Below the pieces are notes generated by a model. It was not told the DNA's origin, made no database searches, and saw nothing but the letters and a program-made list of their open reading frames with translations. A program made the translations under genes and the position numbers. A stretch of DNA of 8,931 nt from Chlorobiales bacterium (lineage in GTDB: Bacteria > Bacteroidota > Chlorobiia > Chlorobiales > Chlorobiaceae), in the NCBI GenBank assembly GCA_022360355.1, contig JAKSCY010000538.1:1-8931 (forward strand). The letters are read 5' to 3'. Positions 1-5,785 of this stretch are shown one piece after another; positions within the stretch are counted from its first letter, which is position 1, and each line of letters starts with the position of its first letter.

Positions 1-185
1 TCTCCCCCATCCTTTTCGAACCCGGCAGCCCGGCGAATTTCACCTTCATCGATCCCGAAAAAACCTGGACCTATACCGAAGACCTCATCCGATCCAAATC
101 AAGAAACACCCCGTTCCTTGACAGAACCATGAAAGGCAGGGCTGTGGGGATCTATCACAAGGGCGTGCTGCATGGACTGGATTGA
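1..185 (+). CDS. pyrC: Dihydroorotase, C-terminal end (partial at 5' side)
   Basis: The window opens inside a + strand gene; the first complete codon is at position 3 and the stop is TGA at 183-185, leaving about 60 residues. The visible tail contains the block NTPFLD, followed by a K-G-R-A-V turn and a closing 'YHKGVLHGLD'. A preceding 'FIDPEKTWTYTEDLIRSKSRN' block matches the conserved C-terminal strand region of class I dihydroorotases, where S-K-S-x-N-T-P-F is nearly invariant. These enzymes interconvert N-carbamoyl-aspartate and dihydroorotate in cytoplasmic pyrimidine synthesis. The metal-binding HxH motif and carboxylated lysine lie upstream, outside the window, so catalytic competence cannot be judged. 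A related amidohydrolase such as a hydantoinase or an inactive PyrC-like protein is possible, but NTPF favours dihydroorotase. Confidence 0.82.
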   Translation, partial: SPILFEPGSPANFTFIDPEKTWTYTEDLIRSKSRNTPFLDRTMKGRAVGIYHKGVLHGLD

Positions 186-245
186 GATTGCTGATATCCG
201 CGTAAACCCATCATAAAATTCGATATTAAGGATAGAGAACAGATA

Positions 246-271
246 TCAAAAAGAGATTCTGAACTTTTTGA
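246..271 (+). terminator. Weak A/T-rich inverted repeat, possible pyrC terminator
   Basis: Arms TCAAAAAG (246-253) and CTTTTTGA (264-271) are perfectly complementary over 8 bp around a 10-nt loop, 60 bp after the dihydroorotase stop. The stem is mostly A:T and the run after it (CTTATTG) is not a clean T tract. It could be a weak intrinsic terminator or simply A/T-rich spacer sequence. Confidence 0.3.
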
Positions 272-314
272 CTTATTGAACAACGTCCCCTATTCTCTGG
301 AAAGAAGACAGTCC

Positions 315-342
315 TTGCTCCTCACCTTTTTTTTGTTATATT
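315..342 (+). promoter_or_regulatory. Extended -10 promoter for the small basic protein gene
   Basis: TTGCTC (315-320) is followed after 16 bp by TATATT (337-342). TG sits at 334-335, one base before the hexamer, giving an extended -10 (TGTTATATT). A start site near 349 would give a leader of about 65 nt before the ATG at 414. The element precedes a compact gene with its own terminator, which suggests a monocistronic unit of fairly high expression. Confidence 0.55.
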
Positions 343-355
343 GGCTTTCAGTTTT

Positions 356-388
356 TGCGGGACGTGTCCTGCACAGTACGACAGTACG
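356..388 (+). repeat. Leader hairpin plus tandem 8-bp repeat
   Basis: Within the predicted 5' leader, TGCGGGA (356-362) pairs with TCCTGCA (367-373), including one G:T pair, around a CGTG loop. It is followed at once by two perfect copies of ACAGTACG (373-380 and 381-388). The structure lies just downstream of the promoter-like element and upstream of the start at 414, so it could be an mRNA regulatory element. No known riboswitch fold is recognised. Confidence 0.4.
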
Positions 389-413
389 TTCAAGTAATCG
401 ATATCCGAGAGTT

Positions 414-608
414 ATGGCCAAGAAACAAACGTTCGGCGATAAAGTTAAAACCAAAGGCGGTAATGACTTCAAGGTTGCAAAGTTTGTCTACTCCGTAAAA
501 TCCGAAAAAACAGGCGCCTGGAAATTCATGGAGAAAAACGTCCGTATTCCCAACGGAGAAAAGGACCAGAAGGTCCTTGCTGACTTTGTCAGTAAAGCAA
601 CCGGGTAA
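414..608 (+). CDS. Small basic protein, DUF4295-like (64 aa)
   Basis: The 64-residue protein starts MAKKQTFGDKVK and is rich in lysine; there are no membrane segments or cysteines. The central block 'FKVAKFVYSVKSEKTGAWKFMEKNV' with the terminal 'LADFVSK' resembles the pattern of DUF4295 (MAKK, then K-V-x-K-x-V-K-S-x-K-T-G-A-Y-x-F-x-E, then a short helix). That is a family of roughly 50-residue proteins of Bacteroidota usually encoded beside ribosomal protein L33. The similarity is judged by eye. I chose the ATG at 414 over an upstream in-frame TTG at 276: the upstream part would include the promoter, reads as unstructured sequence, and MAKK is the family's usual beginning. No good Shine-Dalgarno is present. 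The gene stands alone between its own promoter and terminator, not in a ribosomal operon. A ribosome-associated role is possible but is inference. Confidence 0.8.
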   Translation: MAKKQTFGDKVKTKGGNDFKVAKFVYSVKSEKTGAWKFMEKNVRIPNGEKDQKVLADFVSKATG

Positions 609-629
609 ACACAGCTTTTTTGTGATTGA

Positions 630-664
630 AAAAGAGCCGTGATATATTCACGGCTTTTTCTTTT
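630..664 (+). terminator. Intrinsic terminator, possibly bidirectional
   Basis: AGCCGTGA (635-642) and TCACGGCT (648-655) form a perfect 8-bp stem with a 5-nt loop TATAT. The stem is flanked by an A run on the left (629-633) and TTTTTCTTTT on the right (655-664). The symmetric A and T runs would allow function in both directions. It lies 21 bp after the stop of the small basic protein gene and separates it from the methyltransferase gene. Confidence 0.9.
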
Positions 665-695
665 ATGGGCACCTCAGCCATTAAAGTAGAAACTT

Positions 696-1460
696 ATGCC
701 CGAGAAACCCGACAAAGAGTGGTTTGCAGAGTGGTTCAATCATCCTCTGTACCTCAGGGTTTACAGCCACAGGGATGAAGCCGAAGCAAGAACCTGTCTT
801 GAGACCATTATACACAAAACCGGACTTGAGAACCTCACGCCCTCGGATGTCCGGGTAATGGATATCGCATGTGGTGCGGGACGTCATGCGCTGGAGTTTG
901 CAAGACTTGGCTTTACAACGACGGCAAACGACCTCTCCCCTTTCCTGCTTGCATGTACACGCTCACAAGCTGAGCGGGAAAACATCTCCATCGAATGCAC
1001 TCGGCAGGACATGCGGCACATATCGGTTGAAAACACCTATGATCTCGTTGTCCAGCTTTTTTCGAGTTTCGGCTATTTCAAGACGAAGAAAGAAGACCTT
1101 CAGGTTCTGCGGAATGTTCACAGGGCTCTGAAAAAAGACGGCCGATATATCCTCGATCTGATTAATCCGGTGTACCTGAAAAAAAACCTCAACCCTTCCT
1201 CGTCCAGAACCATTGACGACCTGATCGTCTCCGAACAACGCCGCATTGAAGCGGACCGCGTCATAAAACAGATAACCATACGTTCTCCGGACGACTCGGT
1301 CACGTTCGAAGAGTCGGTACGGCTTTACCGGATCGAAATCATAGGTGATATGCTTGCATCGGCCGGATTTGAAATCAAGGAGATTTTCGGGGATTACGAG
1401 GGCTCGGCGTTTGATGAACAAACCTCTCCGAGACTGTTGCTGTTTGCGAGGAAAAGGTGA
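696..1460 (+). CDS. Class I SAM-dependent methyltransferase
   Basis: The 254-aa protein has a Rossmann-type methyltransferase fold. Motif I is VMDIACGAGRHALEFA (residues 54-69), with the glycine-rich SAM loop CGAGRH. The acidic end of strand 2 is ND (78-79), an aspartate follows in QDM (104-106), motif IV is YDLVVQLFSSFGYF (115-128), and LKKDGRYILDLINP (145-158) is the post-motif strand and turn. The N-terminal 'WFNHPLYLRVYSHRDEAEA' (14-32) is typical of a widespread family of about 250-residue methyltransferases with no assigned substrate. The length is normal. The start ATG lies 32 bp after the terminator and has no clear ribosome-binding site. There is no operon partner: the gene is bounded upstream by a terminator and its stop directly touches the stop of the convergent exonuclease gene. 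The substrate cannot be predicted from sequence or context. Confidence 0.9.
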   Translation: MPEKPDKEWFAEWFNHPLYLRVYSHRDEAEARTCLETIIHKTGLENLTPSDVRVMDIACGAGRHALEFARLGFTTTANDLSPFLLACTRSQAERENISIECTRQDMRHISVENTYDLVVQLFSSFGYFKTKKEDLQVLRNVHRALKKDGRYILDLINPVYLKKNLNPSSSRTIDDLIVSEQRRIEADRVIKQITIRSPDDSVTFEESVRLYRIEIIGDMLASAGFEIKEIFGDYEGSAFDEQTSPRLLLFARKR

Positions 1461-2159
1461 TTATTTCAAAAGCAGGTCGCGTAGCGACCTGATCCCTGCA
1501 TACCCGGCTTTCATAAGCAGCATCTGAAACAACTGTGCCGTGAGGAACGAATCACCGGCTGCTGTATGCCTGTCATACAATCGGATGTTGTAGCGTTCAA
1601 GCAGGACATCCAGCCTGTACTCGCCACTCTTGTGAGCAAGGTTGTAGTAAGGCCCCTTTTCAAGCCTTTTGGCAAGGCTTGCAGTATCGACAACCTGGTT
1701 GAACAACTCGAACCCGTACTTTTTCTGCAGTATGCGATTGATCATGGCCACATCGAAATCCGCATGCTGGGCCACGAGAACACTGTTTCCGATATACTCA
1801 AGAAAAGCTTCGACAGCCTCCTGCTCTTCCCTCCCCTCATCGAGATCCTTACGCAGCAAACCGTGGGTTGTAACCGCCTCGCTTTCCCCAACGCTGTCAC
1901 GGCGGATAAGCACCTCGAAAGAATCCTGTACATTAATCCGGAAATCACTGAGAGCTATTGCACCGACTGAAATAACAGAGTCTTTGGCAATGTCAAACCC
2001 TGTTGTCTCGGTATCGAAAACAACAAAACGAACCTCGCCAAGCGGCTTGGCGAGATCAGAAGGCCCGGAAAAACCTTTCACATACCTGCAGACACTGTCC
2101 GGGAGCTCTCCTCGCCGGCAACGGCGTGCCGCGATTTTTTTTGCAAGCAGGCTAATCAC
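1461..2159 (-). CDS. DEDDh 3'-5' exonuclease (DnaQ/epsilon-like)
   Basis: The 232-aa protein carries the full DEDDh set: Exo I FDTETTG (D49, E51), Exo II VAQHADFD (D136), and Exo III RHTAAGDS (H198, D203). These coordinate two metal ions for 3'-5' hydrolysis of DNA or RNA, as in the proofreading subunit of DNA polymerase III and related nucleases. A basic N-terminal extension (about 40 residues, AARRCRR) precedes the nuclease core, as in the exonucleases usually encoded next to DUF294 proteins. This is not the main replicative DnaQ, whose N terminus begins close to Exo I. The start is GTG and overlaps the end of the DUF294 gene by 8 bp, implying translational coupling. No Shine-Dalgarno is near it. 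It is the last gene of the - strand cluster. Its substrate is unknown. Confidence 0.9.
   Translation of the reverse strand: MISLLAKKIAARRCRRGELPDSVCRYVKGFSGPSDLAKPLGEVRFVVFDTETTGFDIAKDSVISVGAIALSDFRINVQDSFEVLIRRDSVGESEAVTTHGLLRKDLDEGREEQEAVEAFLEYIGNSVLVAQHADFDVAMINRILQKKYGFELFNQVVDTASLAKRLEKGPYYNLAHKSGEYRLDVLLERYNIRLYDRHTAAGDSFLTAQLFQMLLMKAGYAGIRSLRDLLLK
1464..1491 (-). terminator. Intragenic hairpin at the exonuclease 3' end, possible terminator
   Basis: CAGGTCGC and GCGACCTG (1473-1480 and 1484-1491) form a perfect 8-bp stem with a 3-nt loop. Read on the - strand, the stem is followed by CTTTTGAAATAA, so the U-like run and the hairpin both fall inside the last eleven codons of the exonuclease gene (encoding roughly RSLRDLLLK). 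The short T run makes it a modest terminator, but it is the only candidate at this convergent junction. On the + strand no T tract follows, so it would not end the methyltransferase transcript in the usual way. Confidence 0.45.
2034..2054 (-). repeat. Perfect 9-bp inverted repeat with 3-nt loop inside the exonuclease gene
   Basis: CTCGCCAAG (2034-2042) and CTTGGCGAG (2046-2054) are perfectly complementary around CGG. On the - strand the hairpin is followed by GGTTCGTTTTGTTGTTTTC, a T-rich but interrupted run. It encodes the linker residues LAKPLGE just before Exo I (residues 36-42). It may be chance codon choice or an intragenic attenuation or pausing site that lowers exonuclease expression relative to the DUF294 gene. 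Confidence 0.4.
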
Positions 2160-4104
2160 GAATATAATCGAGCTGGAACCTCAGGTTCAGCGTTTTTTGC
2201 ACCTTGTCTATGGTTGAAAAGACATTCCTGAGGGTCTGGCGGTCGATTTTGTTCAGGGTTTCCGGCTTGATGTAACGGCCTGATGATTTGTTCGCAAGAC
2301 CGTTAACCGCTCGTAGCCGCATAAGAAACTCGTACCCTGCCGCAGCCTCTGCGCCAAGGTCTTTCATCCCGGGCACAAGTGTTCCGAGACGCTTGAAACG
2401 CTCGGCGGTACTGAAATATTCCGGAACTTTCAGCTCATAGGACAACACCCTTGCAGCATCCGAGAGCGGCATCATGGCACGTGCTTTTATATCAAACTCA
2501 TTGGCATGGTCACGGCTTTTCTCGACAAGAAAATTTCGGAAAAAACCAAGCGGAGGCGGGTTCTGCAAAGCGTTTTTGGCAAAAAATCCCAGAAATCCTC
2601 TGTTTTTTGCAATAAGGCTGAAGATCTCCTGTTTCAGCTCGGCAGCAAGCCTGGCCTGGCCGTAAACCGGTCTGAAATCAAAGAAAATTGTAGAATGCAT
2701 AACCGCTTTCGGCTCCGGGGTAACGATCCATTTGGAAAAATACCCCTTCCATACCGATATGGGCTGACACCAGACCGGGTTGCTCGCCATCACATCCGCC
2801 GGGCACTTGACAAAACCGCAATGCTGCAAAATACCGGTAACCTTCCTGCCGAGAGCGAGAAAGTACTCATGCGCTTTCTCCTTTTCCCCTTCAGGCGGTT
2901 CAGCGTAAAGAATCGCGTTATCCTGATCGGTACGCAGCAACTGCTCCTTGCGGCCTTCGCTCCCGAGCGAAAGCCAGCAGAAAGGAATGTCGGCACATTT
3001 GTACTCCCCTTCCTCTTCAAGTTCTTTCAGGGAAAAATCAACAGCCCTTGTGATGATTGCATCATTGATTTCCGTAACGATGTTGGAAATAAAATGTACG
3101 GCAACCTCCTGCCCGATATACACCTGGAGCAGGCTTTCCGTCTTGTTTCTCTGCTCCTTGAGCTGATCCCGGTCTGAAGCCTGCATGATAGCCTTCATGA
3201 TCACTGCAGGGTTGTTTCCCTCGGACGTAATGATATCGTGCTCCGAGATAATGCCTGCAACCGGACTGTCCGGCGAGCCGTCTTCTGTGATGCAAAAATG
3301 TCTCAGCTTGGTTTTAACCATGAGCATGACCATATCAGCTATGGTTTTCCCTCCGCTGATCGTATAGACGGGACTGCTCATAATGCTGCTTACCGGCCTT
3401 TCCTTGATCGATCCCGGCCTGGAAACAACTTTTTTGGTAAGATCCGTATCGGTAATAATCCCGAGCGGATGATTCTCCGGAGAAACAACGATTATCGAAC
3501 CGATATTGCGGTCGGACATGATTTTTGCAGCCTCCTGGATCGAGATATCCGGCGGACAGGTGATAACCGTGGTTACAGGTTTCACCTCAAGCGTTTCATT
3601 CTGCAGAAAATTGTTGCATGACTGCTCGCCGAAAAGACGCCGGTCTACGTCGAAAGCCTCGGACAGGGTATGTTCAATCTCTTCCACACTTTTTGCAAAA
3701 GCGCCCGCGAAAAACAGAGAAACCCTGGGCTCGGTCTCCAGCAGGTGTCTGATTTTATCAACCGGCAGCTCAAAGAGCAGACTTTCTTCGGCCACCTGCG
3801 CGGTCAACACATAGTCATGATGGGCAAAAATCGCTCTGACTCCGAAAATATCCCCCTCGTCACAGAGATCGACCAGCACTTCTTTGCCGTCGATACTGTC
3901 AAAAAGGCGAACCGCGCCTTTCATTACCATGAAAGCATGGCCTTTAAGGGAATCACCTTTGGAAAAAATGACTTCACCCTCTTCATGATAGGTAAGGGTA
4001 ACAGATTCAGCAAGATCCTTCAGAACAGCAGGGTCAAGCTGGTCAAAGGGTGGATACTTCAACAGATCCGCAACAACCCTTTCGACTATAGTGTTAGAAG
4101 GCAT
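2152..4104 (-). CDS. cNMP-like/CBS/DUF294 nucleotidyltransferase protein
   Basis: The 650-aa protein has four parts. Residues about 15-135 form a cyclic-nucleotide-binding-like barrel (GEVIFSKGDSLKGHAFMVMKGAVRLF). Residues about 172-300 form a CBS pair (DRNIGSIIVVSPENHPLGIITDTDL, then VSSIMSSPVYTI to GIISEHDIITS), which usually senses adenosyl nucleotides. Residues about 325-480 form a DUF294 GlnD-type nucleotidyltransferase with GSEGRKEQ (381-388) and TDQD (392-395; D393 and D395 are the likely metal ligands). Residues about 500-645 form the DUF294 C-terminal domain. The architecture is that of cytoplasmic signalling proteins thought to transfer a nucleotide to a partner, as GlnD does to PII; the true target is unknown. 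The barrel lacks the usual phosphate-cassette Glu and Arg (V89 and L100 instead), so cAMP binding is doubtful. The start ATG sits in a GGCATATGCC palindrome, 12 bp after the epimerase stop. The gene overlaps the exonuclease gene by 8 bp. Confidence 0.93.
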   Translation of the reverse strand: MPSNTIVERVVADLLKYPPFDQLDPAVLKDLAESVTLTYHEEGEVIFSKGDSLKGHAFMVMKGAVRLFDSIDGKEVLVDLCDEGDIFGVRAIFAHHDYVLTAQVAEESLLFELPVDKIRHLLETEPRVSLFFAGAFAKSVEEIEHTLSEAFDVDRRLFGEQSCNNFLQNETLEVKPVTTVITCPPDISIQEAAKIMSDRNIGSIIVVSPENHPLGIITDTDLTKKVVSRPGSIKERPVSSIMSSPVYTISGGKTIADMVMLMVKTKLRHFCITEDGSPDSPVAGIISEHDIITSEGNNPAVIMKAIMQASDRDQLKEQRNKTESLLQVYIGQEVAVHFISNIVTEINDAIITRAVDFSLKELEEEGEYKCADIPFCWLSLGSEGRKEQLLRTDQDNAILYAEPPEGEKEKAHEYFLALGRKVTGILQHCGFVKCPADVMASNPVWCQPISVWKGYFSKWIVTPEPKAVMHSTIFFDFRPVYGQARLAAELKQEIFSLIAKNRGFLGFFAKNALQNPPPLGFFRNFLVEKSRDHANEFDIKARAMMPLSDAARVLSYELKVPEYFSTAERFKRLGTLVPGMKDLGAEAAAGYEFLMRLRAVNGLANKSSGRYIKPETLNKIDRQTLRNVFSTIDKVQKTLNLRFQLDYIRD

Positions 4105-4116
4105 ATGCCGGTATTT

Positions 4117-5118
4117 TTAGAGCAGCCCTTCCTTTTTATACCACTCGAAAGCCCGCCGTATGCTGAACTCTATGGGTTCGGTTCTCATGCCAAGCTCGCG
4201 AACAGCTTTCTCTGAAGAGAAATATAAAAACTCTGAAGCGACTCTGAACATGGTGGGGTTAAAAAGCTTTGAAACACGGTTTTTGGTGTGGAGCACAACA
4301 AGCAGATTATGCAGAACTTTTGCAACGGAATACGGCAGAGGCATCATGAAAATCCGGGTACCGGTTACTCTGGAGATGATATCCGCCAGTTCCTTGAATG
4401 TGACATTGTCACCGCCGAGAATATAGCGTTCTCCGGTGCGCCCGACTTCCATTGCGCGAATAATGGCCTCAACCACAATTTCAACGTCTACAACACAGAC
4501 TCCCCCAAGAGGATAAAACGGCATCTTTTTGTGGTAAACATCCTTGATAAGCCGCCCTGCATTGAAATTGAGGTCACCAGCCCCGAATACGAAAGCCGGG
4601 TTGACGATAACACAATCGAGACCTTTTTCGACAGCTTTCTTGACTTCAACCTCGGATTGCCGCTTTGTTTCCGCATAAAGCAAACCAATGCCATCGAAAT
4701 TCCAGAGCGATGATTCATCACACGGCTTGCCATGTTTTGTGGAAATTCCGACAGCGGTTATGGAACTTACATGAACGACTCTGTTGACCTGCTTGTCAAG
4801 AGCAGCTTGCATGACGTTACGGGTCCCTTCGACATTAATGGAATGGAGCAGACCTGCCTTGCCGTTTGCTCCTCCCATATAGGTGTAGCCCGCCGAATGG
4901 TAGATATGGTCCATCCCGTCGAAGGCACTCCGGAGAGAATCCGCAACGGTTACGTCGCCTTCAACAAAATTAATCTTGTCGGCGATATCCGAAAACAGCT
5001 CAAGATTTGAACTCTTTCGAACAAGGGCATACACACTGTTGTTTCCCGCAAGAAGCTTCCTTACGAGACGTGAACCAATAAAACCGGTAGCACCGGTTAC
5101 CAGGATCTTTTTGGGCAC
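4117..5118 (-). CDS. NAD(P)-dependent epimerase/dehydratase, extended SDR
   Basis: The 333-aa protein begins ILVTGATGFIGSRLVRKLL. The TGATGFIG glycine-rich loop (residues 8-15) is that of extended short-chain dehydrogenases. It is followed by GDVTVADSL (54-62), HSAGYTY (74-80), the catalytic serine strand HVSSITAVG (116-124), and Y148-x-x-x-K152 in YAETK. VNPAFVFG (172-179) is the post-catalytic strand. The C-terminal GERYILGGDNVTFKELADII (229-248) is characteristic of the dihydroflavonol-4-reductase and HpnA-like branch that acts on sugars, sterol-like or isoprenoid substrates. All catalytic residues are present, so it is probably active; the substrate is unclear. The start is GTG and directly follows the TAA of the upstream lipoprotein gene with no spacer. 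A GGA four bases before it is the best ribosome site in the cluster. Confidence 0.9.
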   Translation of the reverse strand: MPKKILVTGATGFIGSRLVRKLLAGNNSVYALVRKSSNLELFSDIADKINFVEGDVTVADSLRSAFDGMDHIYHSAGYTYMGGANGKAGLLHSINVEGTRNVMQAALDKQVNRVVHVSSITAVGISTKHGKPCDESSLWNFDGIGLLYAETKRQSEVEVKKAVEKGLDCVIVNPAFVFGAGDLNFNAGRLIKDVYHKKMPFYPLGGVCVVDVEIVVEAIIRAMEVGRTGERYILGGDNVTFKELADIISRVTGTRIFMMPLPYSVAKVLHNLLVVLHTKNRVSKLFNPTMFRVASEFLYFSSEKAVRELGMRTEPIEFSIRRAFEWYKKEGLL

Positions 5119-5703
5119 TTATTCCACAGAATCAGTCGTTTGCTGGATATTACTTTCCTCAGTGAGATCTGTCGTTCCCGAAGCACTACTCTCTCCAGGA
5201 ACATCGGTTGTTTCAGGAGTTTCGGCTGCACCCAACTCATCGAGTTCGGCTGCCAGATCGTAAAACTTTTCCTGAATAGCTTCGTTTTCCTCGACAATTT
5301 CAGCGAAATGTTTACGATTCTCCTCGAACATTTCCGTCATAAGATTCAGGCTGTACTCAAGAGGAGCTCCATCGAGCTTTTCCCGATAACCTGCAACAGC
5401 ATCATAAATGCCGTTCAGTTCGTCAATGTTCTCTTTCAGCATGGAAAACTCGCTTTCATACTGGCGCACATATTTGTCAAGTTCCTCGCTGTACTCCCAC
5501 TTCAGGTCCTCTTTCAAGCCATCAAGGGCACTCTGCTGTTCCATTTTGACGACCTTAAGAGCGGCAAGCTCGTCACTTACCTCTGCAAGAGTCTGCTCGA
5601 CCTCCGCTTTAAGCGCATCTCTGTCACCGCCGCCGCAGGCTGCAAGACCGGCAAACAACAGAAGAATGCATACCTGCTTGAAAAGTGTGATAGACTGCTT
5701 CAT
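5119..5703 (-). CDS. Coiled-coil lipoprotein of unknown function
   Basis: The 194-aa protein starts with a lipoprotein signal: charged MKQ, hydrophobic ILLLFAGL, then lipobox LAAC with the modified cysteine at residue 23, followed by GGGD. Residues about 27-150 are charged, heptad-like and predicted helical (for example ALKAEVEQTLAEVSDELAALK and SEFSMLKENIDELNGIYDAV), probably a coiled coil. The tail from about 157 is acidic and rich in Thr, Ser and Glu, with three TTD repeats, and looks disordered. It should be anchored in a membrane facing the periplasm, likely the outer membrane, because Gly rather than Asp follows the cysteine. I do not recognise the family. Its stop touches the epimerase start, and it lies 82 bp after the BMP lipoprotein gene; that gap has no clear terminator or strong promoter. 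Confidence 0.85.
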   Translation of the reverse strand: MKQSITLFKQVCILLLFAGLAACGGGDRDALKAEVEQTLAEVSDELAALKVVKMEQQSALDGLKEDLKWEYSEELDKYVRQYESEFSMLKENIDELNGIYDAVAGYREKLDGAPLEYSLNLMTEMFEENRKHFAEIVEENEAIQEKFYDLAAELDELGAAETPETTDVPGESSASGTTDLTEESNIQQTTDSVE

Positions 5704-5785
5704 GTTTTCGCTCGTGTTTTATGTTGTTAATAATGCCTCATCCGTCTGTGCATCCATGAAAATGTAACGACTCTTCTCCTCTCCA

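Noticed and set aside
276..413. In-frame upstream TTG that would add 46 residues to the small basic protein
   Set aside because: The added stretch covers the promoter and leader hairpin, has no ribosome site, and the protein has a natural MAKK start at 414.
1669..2217. Open frame of 182 codons on the + strand opposite the exonuclease gene
   Set aside because: It is antisense to the intact DEDDh motifs; serine- and arginine-rich composition typical of a shadow frame.
2506..3177. Open frame of 223 codons on the + strand opposite the DUF294 gene
   Set aside because: It is antisense to the conserved nucleotidyltransferase and C-terminal domains; no motif and no start signal.
5140..5730. Open frame of 196 codons on the + strand opposite the coiled-coil lipoprotein gene
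   Set aside because: It mirrors the low-complexity helical coding of the real gene, whose lipobox signal peptide is clear; no motif or start signal supports the opposite strand.
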